A DNA stretch of 37,867 bases from Bacillota bacterium (GTDB lineage Bacteria; Bacillota; Clostridia; Clostridiales; Clostridiaceae), in NCBI GenBank assembly GCA_023451395.1, contig JAEXZL010000060.1:1-37867 (forward strand). The letters are read 5' to 3'. The notes beneath the pieces were generated by a model. It was not told where the DNA came from and made no database searches. It saw only the letters and a program-made list of their open reading frames with translations. Both the position numbers and the translations under genes were made by a program. This document shows positions 1 to 8,256 of this stretch, in pieces; within the stretch, counting starts at the first letter, position 1, and every line of letters begins with the position of its first letter.

Positions 1-1289
1 TATAAGGCCATTTCACAAATTAATACTGCAGCTATTATTCCATCCTTATCTCTCACAAAATCTCCTGTTAAATAACCACAACTTTCTTCAAAGGCAAAAA
101 GAAAGGTTCCTACATTTTTCATAGCAATTTCATTTATTCTTTCACCAATATACTTAAACCCTGTTAATAATTCTTGAATTTCTACCCCTAATTCTTTGCA
201 TAACTGCACTATTCCATCAGTAGTAACAATTGTCTTTAAGATTATTGGATTATAGGGAAGAACCTTTTTTTCTTCATAGAAACGAAGAATATAGTTCGTT
301 AATAATATACCTGTTTCATTGCCCGTTAGCCGTATAAATTTGCCCTCTTTATTTTTTGTAACAACCCCAATTCTATCGCAGTCTGGATCCGTAGCTATAA
401 TTAAGTCAGCCATTTCTTTAGCAGCCATTTTCATAGCTAGGTTAAAAGCGCTAGGGTCCTCAGGATTAGGAAGCTTTATGGTTGGAAAATCTCCATTAGG
501 TCCTTCCTGATCTTTTACAATAAGCAGATTATTATAACCAAGCTCCTTTAAAATTCTTCTTATAGGTATATTCCCACTACCATAAAGTGGTGTATAAATA
601 ACCCTTAACTCCTGTGCCCTCTCTCTGATAAGCTCTTTTCTTAAAGTCAGTTTCTTTACTTTCTCAAAATAACAAGAATCAATTTCCTCTCCAATATAGT
701 ATAAGAATCCTTTCTCTATAGCTTCCTTTTCATTAATCATCTTAATATCTTCATAGTCTTTAATATTATTAATGTGGTACATAATTTCCTTTGCCTTACT
801 GTCCGTAATCTGGCCACCATCATCACCATATACCTTATATCCATTGTACTCCTTAGGATTATGTGAAGCAGTAATGACAATACCTGCAGAACAGTTTAGG
901 AATCTTAATGCAAAAGAAAGGATTGGAGTAGCTCTAAGATTAGTAAAAAGATAAGTTTTTATATTGTTTGCACAAAGGGTTAAAGCAGCTTTTTTTGCAA
1001 ACTTCTCTGAATTGTTGCGTGAATCATAAGCTATTACAGCTGTTGGATTATTATAATTCTTTAGAAGATATGCTGCCAGACCTTCAGTTGCTCGTCCTAC
1101 TGTGTAAATATTCATTCTATTTCTTCCGGCTCCCATAATACCTCTTAAGCCGCCGGTTCCAAACTCAAGTTCTTTATAAAACCTATCTTCAATGTCCTTA
1201 GAATTCTCTAAGGACATCAGTTCATCTTTAAATTCTTTAGCGATAATCTTACTGTTTAACCAATACTCATAATACTTTAAACAGTTCAA
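1..1289 (-). CDS. pgcA: Phosphoglucomutase/phosphomannomutase, 3' end cut by window edge
   Basis: Alpha-D-phosphohexomutase that interconverts glucose-1-phosphate and glucose-6-phosphate (or the mannose equivalents), feeding cell-envelope and glycolipid sugar synthesis in the cytosol. The 429 visible residues show the family landmarks in order: the N-terminal FGTGGLRG(I)MGAG motif, the catalytic phosphoserine loop TASHNP (Ser142), the metal loop DPDCDR (301-306) and the sugar-binding EESCG loop (401-405). The C-terminal phosphate-binding domain lies beyond position 1. Start: TTG at 1287-1289, five bases after AGGAGGA (1295-1301); no ATG is better placed, and the TTG keeps the usual short N-terminal extension. 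It is the last gene of the minus-strand group here, 88 bases downstream of the EAL gene. The family is certain; glucose versus mannose preference cannot be read from sequence alone. Confidence 0.93.
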   Translation of the reverse strand, partial: MNCLKYYEYWLNSKIIAKEFKDELMSLENSKDIEDRFYKELEFGTGGLRGIMGAGRNRMNIYTVGRATEGLAAYLLKNYNNPTAVIAYDSRNNSEKFAKKAALTLCANNIKTYLFTNLRATPILSFALRFLNCSAGIVITASHNPKEYNGYKVYGDDGGQITDSKAKEIMYHINNIKDYEDIKMINEKEAIEKGFLYYIGEEIDSCYFEKVKKLTLRKELIRERAQELRVIYTPLYGSGNIPIRRILKELGYNNLLIVKDQEGPNGDFPTIKLPNPEDPSAFNLAMKMAAKEMADLIIATDPDCDRIGVVTKNKEGKFIRLTGNETGILLTNYILRFYEEKKVLPYNPIILKTIVTTDGIVQLCKELGVEIQELLTGFKYIGERINEIAMKNVGTFLFAFEESCGYLTGDFVRDKDGIIAAVLICEMAL

Positions 1290-1377
1290 TATTATCCTCC
1301 TAACTAACCTTTAACAAATTTATTATACTATATCTTATTAGATTTAAAAGATAAATTTCCTCATAACAGCAATTATT

Positions 1378-2445
1378 TCAACTTTTCATATTAATATTAT
1401 TGAGAAAAATATTAAAATCTTTCCATTGCATAGGTCTTGCAAAATAGAAACCTTGGACAACACTGCAATCGACTTCCTTTAAGAAATCTACTTGTTCTTT
1501 CATTTCAATGCCTTCTGCAACAATATCCATCCCAAGCTCATGAGCTAGATCTATAACTTTTTTAATAATCTTCTGTGCTCTCTCAATGTCATTTTGCTCT
1601 ATGAAAAAGCTCCTATCTATTTTTAAAACATCAAAAGAAATATTTTTAAGAAGGCCTAAAGAAGAGTCTCCCTTTCCAAAATCATCAATGGAAATTCTAA
1701 ACCCAGCTTCTCTTAATTTATCTATTAATACTACAATTTTGTTTATATTACCGGTATATATACCCTCTGTAATTTCAAACTCAATTAGCTCTGTTGGTAT
1801 ATTATATTTTCTAGTTATAATTTGGATCCTATCTAATAAGGTATTGCTTTCTAGATGAACCTTTGATAGATTAACAGAAATAGGTATAGCTTCAATACTT
1901 TTATCTATCCATTCCTTAATGTGCATACAAACTCTTTCAAGAACATATATATCAATCAACTTAATAAGAGCATTTTTTTCAGCTATAGGTATAAACTCTT
2001 CGGGAGAAATCATTCCTAACTCTTTATTATTCCACCGAAGTAAAGCCTCTGCTCCAACTATTCGGTCAGTAAATATATTAATTTTTGGCTGATAGCAAAG
2101 ATAAAATTCATTATTTTCAATAGCTTTTCTCAATTCTCTTTCTATTTTTCTTATTCTATAAAAATTCTTGGTTATATTACTATCAAGAAAATCATAACTT
2201 TTATAAAGATTTTCTGTAACTCCCCCAGTTAGACCCTCTAAATATGAAATATCTTGGAGTTTTTCTTGATACCTCTCTATTTCTCTTATAATAATTATCA
2301 TTAAGCTCACTATTAACACAATACCAATCCAGCTAACAACAGTGTCTATTAGAATTTCGTGAGTTTTACTTTTAATAAAATATATGGTAATTAGAAACAC
2401 TATTATAATTGCATATGTCTCATTTTTTCTTTTTACTTTAGCCAT
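1378..2445 (-). CDS. Membrane-anchored EAL-domain cyclic-di-GMP phosphodiesterase
   Basis: A 355-residue protein with two hydrophobic N-terminal segments (about 11-26 and 31-53), a linker predicted to be helical (about 54-110) and one EAL domain (about 110-345). The catalytic set looks complete: EAL at 133-135 in GAEALLRW, Asn192, Glu224/Glu227 in FEITE, Asp254-Asp255 in IDDFG, Lys275 in LKID, Glu311/Glu314 in AEGIE and Gln331 in QGFYFARP. An active c-di-GMP phosphodiesterase is therefore expected. No GGDEF, PAS or other sensor domain is present, so any input would come through the membrane segments or the coiled linker. AGGAGGT precedes the ATG. It sits between pgcA and rplY with no obvious functional link. 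The domain call is firm; the signal is unknown. Confidence 0.93.
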   Translation of the reverse strand: MAKVKRKNETYAIIIVFLITIYFIKSKTHEILIDTVVSWIGIVLIVSLMIIIIREIERYQEKLQDISYLEGLTGGVTENLYKSYDFLDSNITKNFYRIRKIERELRKAIENNEFYLCYQPKINIFTDRIVGAEALLRWNNKELGMISPEEFIPIAEKNALIKLIDIYVLERVCMHIKEWIDKSIEAIPISVNLSKVHLESNTLLDRIQIITRKYNIPTELIEFEITEGIYTGNINKIVVLIDKLREAGFRISIDDFGKGDSSLGLLKNISFDVLKIDRSFFIEQNDIERAQKIIKKVIDLAHELGMDIVAEGIEMKEQVDFLKEVDCSVVQGFYFARPMQWKDFNIFLNNINMKS

Positions 2446-2535
2446 TATAACCTCCTTAAAAGCTTCTTCTTCCTGGACAAATCTCTATATATACATCATT
2501 AGAGCTGCAGTAATATTCCCATAGCTTTTGTTAAC

Positions 2536-2576
2536 AAAAAGAGCTGTACCTTTAAGATATGGGACAGCTCTTTTTT
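2536..2576 (-). terminator. Intrinsic terminator after rplY
   Basis: A 12-bp inverted repeat (AAAAAGAGCTGT at 2536-2547 and ACAGCTCTTTTT at 2564-2575) with a 16-base loop, just past the rplY stop codon. Runs of A and T flank it on both sides, so it could work in either direction; on the minus strand it ends the rplY transcript. Confidence 0.85.
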
Positions 2577-2581
2577 ATTAT

Positions 2582-3136
2582 TTATTCAACTTTTTGCTCT
2601 AGGCTTATTGAGGCTATAACTGCTTCAAAGTCTTCTACGATAGAAATTTCTTCCGCAACCTCCAAGTCAGCTATGGTGAATACATTACCGACAACGGCAT
2701 TCTTCAAATTGAAATTTATATACTTAGGAAGATTCTCTGGAGAGCAGGAAACCCTTACATTGTTTTTTTCTCTTTGAATTACTGCTCCTTGAGCTGTAAG
2801 GTTTTCTTCTCCAATATAGTTTATTGGAATCTGTGCTATGATAGGCTTGTTATGAGTAAGCTCTTCTAAATCTATGTGTATGATTTTATGATTAACTGGA
2901 TCTCTTTGTACTTCCTTTATAAGAGCTTTATGGTTTTCACCATCAATTGCAATATTTAATATTGAGTGTTCTCCTTTTTGAAATAATTCCTTATTAAGCT
3001 CCAGTTCACCTATCTCAAACAAACAATTGCTTTTCTTATAACCATATAAAATTCCAGGAATACTTCCACTTCTTCTGGCTCTTCTGGCACTTTTACCGCT
3101 GTTATCTTTTCTTGTTGATGCCTTTAATATTTCCAT
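2582..3136 (-). CDS. rplY: 50S ribosomal protein L25 / general stress protein Ctc
   Basis: A 184-residue L25 of the long TL5/CTC type. It binds 5S rRNA in the large ribosomal subunit. The N-terminal part (about 1-90) carries the L25 fold, with the basic RRARRSGSIPGILYG stretch and the IHIDL strand. The C-terminal beta domain (about 95-180) has the family's acidic TIADLEV segment. Length is close to the usual 185-205 residues. Start: ATG at 3134-3136, five bases after an AGGAGGGA site; another ATG four bases upstream is out of frame. It is monocistronic, with a strong terminator at 2536-2576, and divergent from the decarboxylase gene across an unusual inverted repeat (3208-3250). In Bacillus ctc belongs to the general stress regulon; I cannot see a sigma-B promoter here. 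Confidence 0.95.
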   Translation of the reverse strand: MEILKASTRKDNSGKSARRARRSGSIPGILYGYKKSNCLFEIGELELNKELFQKGEHSILNIAIDGENHKALIKEVQRDPVNHKIIHIDLEELTHNKPIIAQIPINYIGEENLTAQGAVIQREKNNVRVSCSPENLPKYINFNLKNAVVGNVFTIADLEVAEEISIVEDFEAVIASISLEQKVE

Positions 3137-3207
3137 TCATATCCCTCCTAAAAGAAATTATTTCCTAATTATTCTCAAAATATACAGCAGAAAATTTATT
3201 TTTATTG

Positions 3208-3250
3208 CAATGAAAAAACAATTAACTTATAATTAAATTGTTTTTCATTG
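3208..3250. repeat. Imperfect inverted repeat between divergent rplY and speA-like genes
   Basis: CAATGAAAAAACAATTAA (3208-3225) faces TTAAATTGTTTTTCATTG (3233-3250) across seven bases. The arms are identical in length and match apart from two one-base offsets. The right arm includes the likely -35 region of the decarboxylase promoter. It could be an operator, an RNA hairpin in one leader or a decayed element; nothing in the sequence decides between these. Confidence 0.7.
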
Positions 3251-3265
3251 GAATTTAACTATATT
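3238..3265 (+). promoter_or_regulatory. Candidate sigma-A promoter for the speA-like gene
   Basis: TTGTTT (3238-3243), a 16-base spacer, then TATATT (3260-3265), ending 48 bases before the TTG start. The -35 lies inside the right arm of the inverted repeat at 3208-3250. The -35 is only a partial match to TTGACA. Confidence 0.45.
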
Positions 3266-3313
3266 TTGAAAAAATAAAAGATAAATAATTACGAAGGAAG
3301 GTGCCATATACCC

Positions 3314-4777
3314 TTGTATAAACTTGATCAGAATGAAACACCTCTTTTTGATGCACTTATGGAGTATGTAGATAGAGACACAATTCCCTTTCATGTTCCC
3401 GGTCACAAAAAAGGTTTTGGTATGGATGAAGAATTCAAGAAATTTATAGGTGAAAATCCCTTTAAAATTGATGTTACCGTCTTCAAATTAGTAGACAGCT
3501 TGCATCACCCCACTGGCCCCATAAAACGTGCCCAGGAGTTAGCTGCAGACGCCTATGGTTCTGATGCTACTTTTTTTTCAATCCATGGAACCTCTGGAGC
3601 CATCCAAGCAATGATCATGTCAGTGGTAGCAAATGGAGATAAAATAATAGTTCCTAGAAACGTTCATAAATCTGTAACTGCCGGCATTATTCTTAGCGGT
3701 GCCCTTCCAGTATATATGCAGCCGGAGCTTGATAAGAACTTAGGAATTGCTCAAGGAGTAACACCTGAAACTGTAAAGGAAACTCTTTTAGAAAATCCAG
3801 ATGCAAAAGCAGTATTAATAATTAATCCAACTTATTATGGTGTTGCTACAGACATCAAGAGTATTGCTGAAATAGTGCATAGCTATGATATTCCTCTGAT
3901 TGTAGATGAAGCTCATGGGCCTCATCTAGGCTTTAATGAAAAGCTTCCTATATCTTCAATAGCTGCAGGTGCAGATATCTGTGCTCAAAGCACTCATAAG
4001 ATTATAGGAGCATTAACTCAAGGGTCACTATTACATGTAAAGAGCAAGTACGTTGATATTCATAGGGTTCAACAGATATTAAACCTTTTACAAACCACCT
4101 CTCCTTCTTATATACTCATGGCATCTTTAGACTGTGCCAGAAGGCAGATTGCCTTGGAAGGAAAGGAATTATTAGACAAAACCATAGAGCTTTCAAAGTA
4201 CACTAGGGATGAAATAAATAAAATACCAGGCTTTTATTGTTTTGGAGAAGAGCTTCTAGGTAATAGTGGTGTGTATGCTCTTGATCCCACAAAGATTACC
4301 ATTACCTGTAGAGAGTTAGGAATCACTGGTTATGAATTAGATATTTTATTAGCGGAAAAATATCATATTCAGGTAGAGTTATCTGATTTATATAACGTCC
4401 TTGCTGTAGGATCCTTTGGGGATACTAAGGCTAACCTTGATAGCTTAATAAATGCATTAAAAGAAATCAGCCAGGAATATTCTCAAAAGCGAAATATAAA
4501 ACCAGATTTTCTTGATATTCCGCCTATACCTGAAAGTGCTATTATTCCTCGTGAGGCTTTTAATAGTAAGAAGGCTCCTATTCCTTTAAAAGAAAGCGTA
4601 GGAATGATCAGTGGCGAATTCTTATTAGCATATCCACCGGGAATTCCAGTTCTATGTCCTGGTGAAATAATCACTCAAGAGATAATAGATTATGTATATG
4701 AATTAAAAGCCGCTGGCTTATATGTTCAAGGAACGGAAGATCCATCGGTAGAATCCATAAAAATAGTAAAAAGATAG
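3314..4777 (+). CDS. speA: PLP-dependent Orn/Lys/Arg decarboxylase, SpeA-like
   Basis: A 487-residue fold-type I decarboxylase of the short (Bacillus SpeA/YaaO) branch, expected to decarboxylate arginine or lysine in polyamine synthesis. Visible motifs: FHVPGHKKG (26-34), the HGTSGAIQ cofactor-binding segment (91-98), DEAHG (198-202) with the PLP-contacting Asp and His, and Lys229 in STHK as the Schiff-base lysine. A C-terminal domain (about 380-487) completes the family's architecture. Start: TTG at 3314, because the conserved NETPLFDAL N-terminus requires it and AAGGAAGGTG lies about 10 bases upstream; the next ATG (codon 17) would remove it. It is a single-gene unit, divergent from rplY and convergent with iorB, with its stop codon inside the shared terminator. 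Substrate (Arg, Lys or Orn) cannot be assigned from sequence with confidence. Confidence 0.85.
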   Translation: MYKLDQNETPLFDALMEYVDRDTIPFHVPGHKKGFGMDEEFKKFIGENPFKIDVTVFKLVDSLHHPTGPIKRAQELAADAYGSDATFFSIHGTSGAIQAMIMSVVANGDKIIVPRNVHKSVTAGIILSGALPVYMQPELDKNLGIAQGVTPETVKETLLENPDAKAVLIINPTYYGVATDIKSIAEIVHSYDIPLIVDEAHGPHLGFNEKLPISSIAAGADICAQSTHKIIGALTQGSLLHVKSKYVDIHRVQQILNLLQTTSPSYILMASLDCARRQIALEGKELLDKTIELSKYTRDEINKIPGFYCFGEELLGNSGVYALDPTKITITCRELGITGYELDILLAEKYHIQVELSDLYNVLAVGSFGDTKANLDSLINALKEISQEYSQKRNIKPDFLDIPPIPESAIIPREAFNSKKAPIPLKESVGMISGEFLLAYPPGIPVLCPGEIITQEIIDYVYELKAAGLYVQGTEDPSVESIKIVKR

Positions 4778-4798
4778 GGCTTTATGCCCTATCTTTTT
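4768..4798. terminator. Shared bidirectional terminator, speA-like gene / iorB
   Basis: A 13-bp perfect stem (AAAAAGATAGGGC at 4768-4780, GCCCTATCTTTTT at 4786-4798) with a five-base loop and T-runs on both strands. The decarboxylase stop codon (4775-4777) and the start of the iorB stop codon (4797-4799) both fall within it, so it serves both convergent genes. Confidence 0.9.
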
Positions 4799-5372
4799 AT
4801 ATTGTAATTCCTAAGTCTAAAGCTTCTTTATTTAATGTAAAAAGCCTTTCATTTATATTGCTTTTAAGAATATCTTCCCAGTTTATTTCTTGTAAATTAC
4901 AAGCCTTGATAAGAGCTCCTAAAAGGATTGTGTTCTGGACCTTCACGCTTCCAATTTTCGCCGCTTCATCATAAGCTTTAATACTATTTATTTTTATCCC
5001 CTCTTCTTTAAGCTCTTCAAGGATATTCTGAGGATAACTTTCTCCTCCTATTAATACTGTTACAGGTCTTATTTCGTAATCATTAACAATTATTAGTCCC
5101 TGAGGGTTTAAATATTCAAGCCATCTTCCTGCCTCAACCTTTTCAAAGGACACAATTACATCCACTGTACCTTTTTCTATTAGTGGAGAATTAACTCTTG
5201 TTCCATACCTGACCTGTGTTACAACACTACCTCCTCTTTGAGCCATACCATGGACCTCAGACATCTTCACATCATAACCAGCTGCTAATAAGCCTTCTGT
5301 AAATATTTTTGATGCTAATATTGTTCCCTGTCCCCCTACTCCAACAAATAAAACATTCTTCACCATATCCAT
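4797..5372 (-). CDS. iorB: Indolepyruvate:ferredoxin oxidoreductase, beta subunit
   Basis: A 191-residue gamma-type 2-oxoacid:ferredoxin oxidoreductase subunit. With IorA it decarboxylates aryl pyruvates (indolepyruvate, phenylpyruvate, hydroxyphenylpyruvate) to acyl-CoA, reducing ferredoxin. The N-terminal GVGGQGTILASK glycine-rich loop and the SEVHGMAQRGGSV motif are characteristic of IorB. Its start overlaps the iorA stop in TAATG (one shared base), implying translational coupling and equal amounts of the two subunits. The operon ends at the shared terminator 4768-4798. Length matches the family (about 190-200). Confidence 0.94.
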   Translation of the reverse strand: MDMVKNVLFVGVGGQGTILASKIFTEGLLAAGYDVKMSEVHGMAQRGGSVVTQVRYGTRVNSPLIEKGTVDVIVSFEKVEAGRWLEYLNPQGLIIVNDYEIRPVTVLIGGESYPQNILEELKEEGIKINSIKAYDEAAKIGSVKVQNTILLGALIKACNLQEINWEDILKSNINERLFTLNKEALDLGITI

Positions 5373-7132
5373 TACTGACCCACCCTTTCTATTGCATTAA
5401 ATCTGCATACTTGTCTACAAATTTCACAACCGTTGCACTGCATAGAATCAATAGCTACAATGTTATTTTTATAGCTTAAAGCTGGGCAGCCTGTCCTTAA
5501 GCAAACTTTGCATCTCTTACATAATTCAGGATTAATACTGCATTTAAGGCCTTCTCTTGTCTTTATTACGTCTTTCTTCAAAGCACAGGGTTCTTTAGTT
5601 ATTATTACAAAGGGTTCAGTAGAATTCTTTCCATCTGTAACAGCCTTTCTTACTTCCTCTAATCTATAGCCACTGAGTATTCTTATATTTTCTTCCTTAA
5701 CTCCTAAAGCCTTAACAATATTCTCAATGGATAGAACCGGAGCTTTATCTCCATTTAAAGTATAACCTGTTCCCGGATTTTCATTGTGACCTGTCATTCC
5801 AGTAGTTCTATTATCTAAAATACAGGTAACTATAGGCTCATTATTATAAATAGAATTAATAAGGCCGGTTATTCCTGAGTGGAAAAAGGTTGAATCTCCA
5901 ATAAAGGCAAAAATCTTTCTTTTATCCTCAGCCTGCCTTCTTGCTTTACTTAAACCTATTCCTGCAGAAATAGATGCCCCCATGCATATAACCGTATCTG
6001 TTACATTTAAAGGAGGCATCATCCCTAGTGTGTAACAGCCAATATCTCCTGTAGATATAATATCCTTATGCTTAGAAACCTCATAAAATATACCTCTATG
6101 AGGGCATCCAGCACAAAGAACCGGTGGTCTGTTAGGTAAAGTACCTTTGTAACTCTTTCCTTCAGTGAGTACTTCACCACTTATTGCAGCTCTAATTATT
6201 CCTGGGTTTAGTTCTCCGCAAATAGGTAATATTTCCTTTCCTATGCAGTTAATACCTAATGTTTTAATATAATTTTCTAGGTAGGGCTCATTTTCTTCAA
6301 CTACAATCAACTTATCTACCTTTGCAGCAAACTCTCTTATTAGCTTCTCAGGCAATGGAAAAGTGAATCCAAGCTTTAAATATGATGCTTCTTCTCCAAA
6401 GACCTCACGGCAGTACTCATAGCTTATTCCACTAGTAATAATTCCTAAAGAGCTCTTCCCTAGTTCCATCCTATTGAGTGTGCAGGAATTTGAAAACTCT
6501 GCCAACCTCTTTAGTCTTTCTTCCACTTCAATATGTTTGTCTCTAGCATGAGCCGGTATCATAATGTACTTTTTAATATCCTTGTTGTAATCCTTAATTT
6601 TTCTTTCTATTTTATCTTTAATTTCCACTACGCTTTTAGAATGAGAAACTCTTGTAGTTAACCTAAATAAAACCAAGGTGTCATATGTTTCGCTTATTTC
6701 AAAGGCTGTTTTAATATAATCCAAACATTCCTGTGAATTTGATGGTTCTATCATAGCAACCTTAGCATGAGGAGCATAAAGCCTATTATCTTGCTCATTT
6801 TGTGATGAATGCATCCCTGGATCATCAGCTGTAATTACCACAAAGCCTCCATTTACACCTTCATAAGCCATAGTAAATAGTGCATCTGCAGCTACATTAA
6901 GACCTACATGCTTCATAGCAGTGAGGCTTCTTGCTCCTCCTATGGAGGCACCAGCAGCAACTTCAAAGGCAACCTTTTCATTTGGTGCCCATTCTCCATA
7001 ACCCTCTGGGTACTTTACAAAATTCTCTAAAATCTCAGTACTTGGTGTTCCTGGATAAGCAGAAGCAATATGACAGGATGCCTCATAGGCTCCTCTAGCA
7101 CAAGCTTCATTTCCAGACATTATTAACTTCAT
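5372..7132 (-). CDS. iorA: Indolepyruvate:ferredoxin oxidoreductase, alpha subunit
   Basis: A 586-residue catalytic subunit that fuses the pyrimidine- and TPP-binding domains with a C-terminal ferredoxin-like domain. Visible elements: an N-terminal GNEACARGAYEA segment, CAGCPHRG ahead of the TPP domain, GDSTFF (412-417) followed by the DNRTTGMTGHNENPGTG stretch of the TPP-Mg site, and two Fe-S motifs. The first is CxxCxxCxxxxCP (C538, C541, C544, C549); the second is CxxCxxCxxxC (C566, C569, C572, C576). The second cluster ends in CR where CP is usual. The ATG follows GGGGG by about nine bases. It lies 20 bases after ptb and overlaps iorB by one base, so the three genes form one operon. The role is probably the oxidative (Stickland-type) fermentation of aromatic amino acids. 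Confidence 0.94.
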   Translation of the reverse strand: MKLIMSGNEACARGAYEASCHIASAYPGTPSTEILENFVKYPEGYGEWAPNEKVAFEVAAGASIGGARSLTAMKHVGLNVAADALFTMAYEGVNGGFVVITADDPGMHSSQNEQDNRLYAPHAKVAMIEPSNSQECLDYIKTAFEISETYDTLVLFRLTTRVSHSKSVVEIKDKIERKIKDYNKDIKKYIMIPAHARDKHIEVEERLKRLAEFSNSCTLNRMELGKSSLGIITSGISYEYCREVFGEEASYLKLGFTFPLPEKLIREFAAKVDKLIVVEENEPYLENYIKTLGINCIGKEILPICGELNPGIIRAAISGEVLTEGKSYKGTLPNRPPVLCAGCPHRGIFYEVSKHKDIISTGDIGCYTLGMMPPLNVTDTVICMGASISAGIGLSKARRQAEDKRKIFAFIGDSTFFHSGITGLINSIYNNEPIVTCILDNRTTGMTGHNENPGTGYTLNGDKAPVLSIENIVKALGVKEENIRILSGYRLEEVRKAVTDGKNSTEPFVIITKEPCALKKDVIKTREGLKCSINPELCKRCKVCLRTGCPALSYKNNIVAIDSMQCNGCEICRQVCRFNAIERVGQ

Positions 7133-7152
7133 AAATTAATCCCCCTTAATAT

Positions 7153-8043
7153 TTAAATAATAGCACCTAAAGCTATTGAATAAAGCTTAGACTCTGCTGA
7201 ATCTGATCTAGAGACTAAAACTACAGGACACTTGGCTCCCATAATAACCCCAGCATTTATCCCCCTAGCAAAATAGGTTAAAGACTTTCCTAGCATATTT
7301 CCGCATTCCATATTAGGCACCAGAAGAATATCTGCATCTCCTGCTACCTCGCTTACAATACCCTTATGCTCTGCTGCTTCTTTATTAATTGCATTATCTA
7401 GAGCTAGTGGCCCGTCTATTATACAACCTTTAATCTGACCTCTTTTTGCCATCATTGATAATGCTGCTGCATCTAAAGTAGATGTCATTTTAGGATTGAC
7501 CCCTTCTATTGCAGCAAGTGCAGCTACCTTAGGCTTTGAAATATCTAAGGCTCTGCAGAGTTGTACTGCATTGTTTACAATTCCAACTTTATCCTTTAAC
7601 TCTGGAAAAGTAATCATACCTCCATCTGTTAAAAAGATGAGTTTATGATATGTAGGAACGTCGTAAACCATTACATGAGAAAGCACTTCTGCTTTTCTGA
7701 TTCCATAGTCTTTATTAAGAACATGTTTTAATAGATCTGCAGTATTAAGTTTTCCTTTCATTATAAAATCTTGTTTTCCTTCTTTAACTGCTTTTACAGC
7801 CTCTAAAGCTGCCACAGACTCCCCTTCACAAGGGATAATTTTCATTTTTTCAAGACTTATACAATTTTCATTAGCAATAAATCTTATTTTTTCCTCATTT
7901 CCATATAGCGTTGCCTTTACAATTCCCAAATTTGTAGCCTCGCTTACTGCTTTTAAAACAACGTCATCCTCCGCAGCTGCAACAGCCAGCCTTTTTGCTC
8001 CTTCTGCTTTTGCTTTATGGAGTAATTTATCTAATCTGTTCAT
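7153..8043 (-). CDS. ptb: Phosphate butyryltransferase-type acyltransferase
   Basis: A 296-residue member of the phosphate acetyl/butyryltransferase family, which swaps CoA for phosphate on an acyl group to give acyl-phosphate for ATP synthesis by a kinase. Supporting stretches are the MKGKLNTADLLKHVL segment, HVMVYDVPTYHKLIFLTDGG, VAALAAIEGVNPKM and the C-terminal LVPNMECGNMLGKSLTYFA. Length matches Ptb (about 300) rather than the 330-residue Pta. It is the first gene of the ptb-iorA-iorB operon under a near-consensus promoter, so the likely substrate is the aryl- or branched acyl-CoA made by IorAB. No butyrate kinase gene lies nearby, which is unusual since ptb is often paired with buk. Substrate range is inferred from context. 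Confidence 0.85.
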   Translation of the reverse strand: MNRLDKLLHKAKAEGAKRLAVAAAEDDVVLKAVSEATNLGIVKATLYGNEEKIRFIANENCISLEKMKIIPCEGESVAALEAVKAVKEGKQDFIMKGKLNTADLLKHVLNKDYGIRKAEVLSHVMVYDVPTYHKLIFLTDGGMITFPELKDKVGIVNNAVQLCRALDISKPKVAALAAIEGVNPKMTSTLDAAALSMMAKRGQIKGCIIDGPLALDNAINKEAAEHKGIVSEVAGDADILLVPNMECGNMLGKSLTYFARGINAGVIMGAKCPVVLVSRSDSAESKLYSIALGAII

Positions 8044-8083
8044 AATACCCCCTAAAATACTAAAATATGTATTACCTAATTTT

Positions 8084-8111
8084 AGTATAAATATTGTTTA
8101 TAGGATGTCAA
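8084..8111 (-). promoter_or_regulatory. Sigma-A promoter of the ptb-iorAB operon
   Basis: On the minus strand TTGACA (8106-8111), a 16-base spacer and TATACT (8084-8089) lie about 40 bases before the ptb ATG. The -35 is a perfect consensus match and the -10 matches at five of six bases. It lies just below the mutS2 terminator. Confidence 0.8.
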
Positions 8112-8130
8112 TGCTATCTGATAAAGCTAT

Positions 8131-8172
8131 AAAAAATATAGAGGTGCTTTGCTTAGTCAAAGTACCTCTATA
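8131..8172 (-). terminator. Intrinsic terminator downstream of mutS2
   Basis: A 15-bp inverted repeat with one mismatch (TATAGAGGTGCTTTG at 8137-8151, CAAAGTACCTCTATA at 8158-8172), followed on the minus strand by ATTTTTT. It lies 85 bases past the mutS2 stop and separates that operon from the ptb promoter. Confidence 0.85.
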
Positions 8173-8256
8173 ATGGTATATTTTTATTTATTTATGAAAT
8201 TAATTAACTATATAAACTTTACTCTGGCATAATACTATTACTTTTATCAAAAAAAG

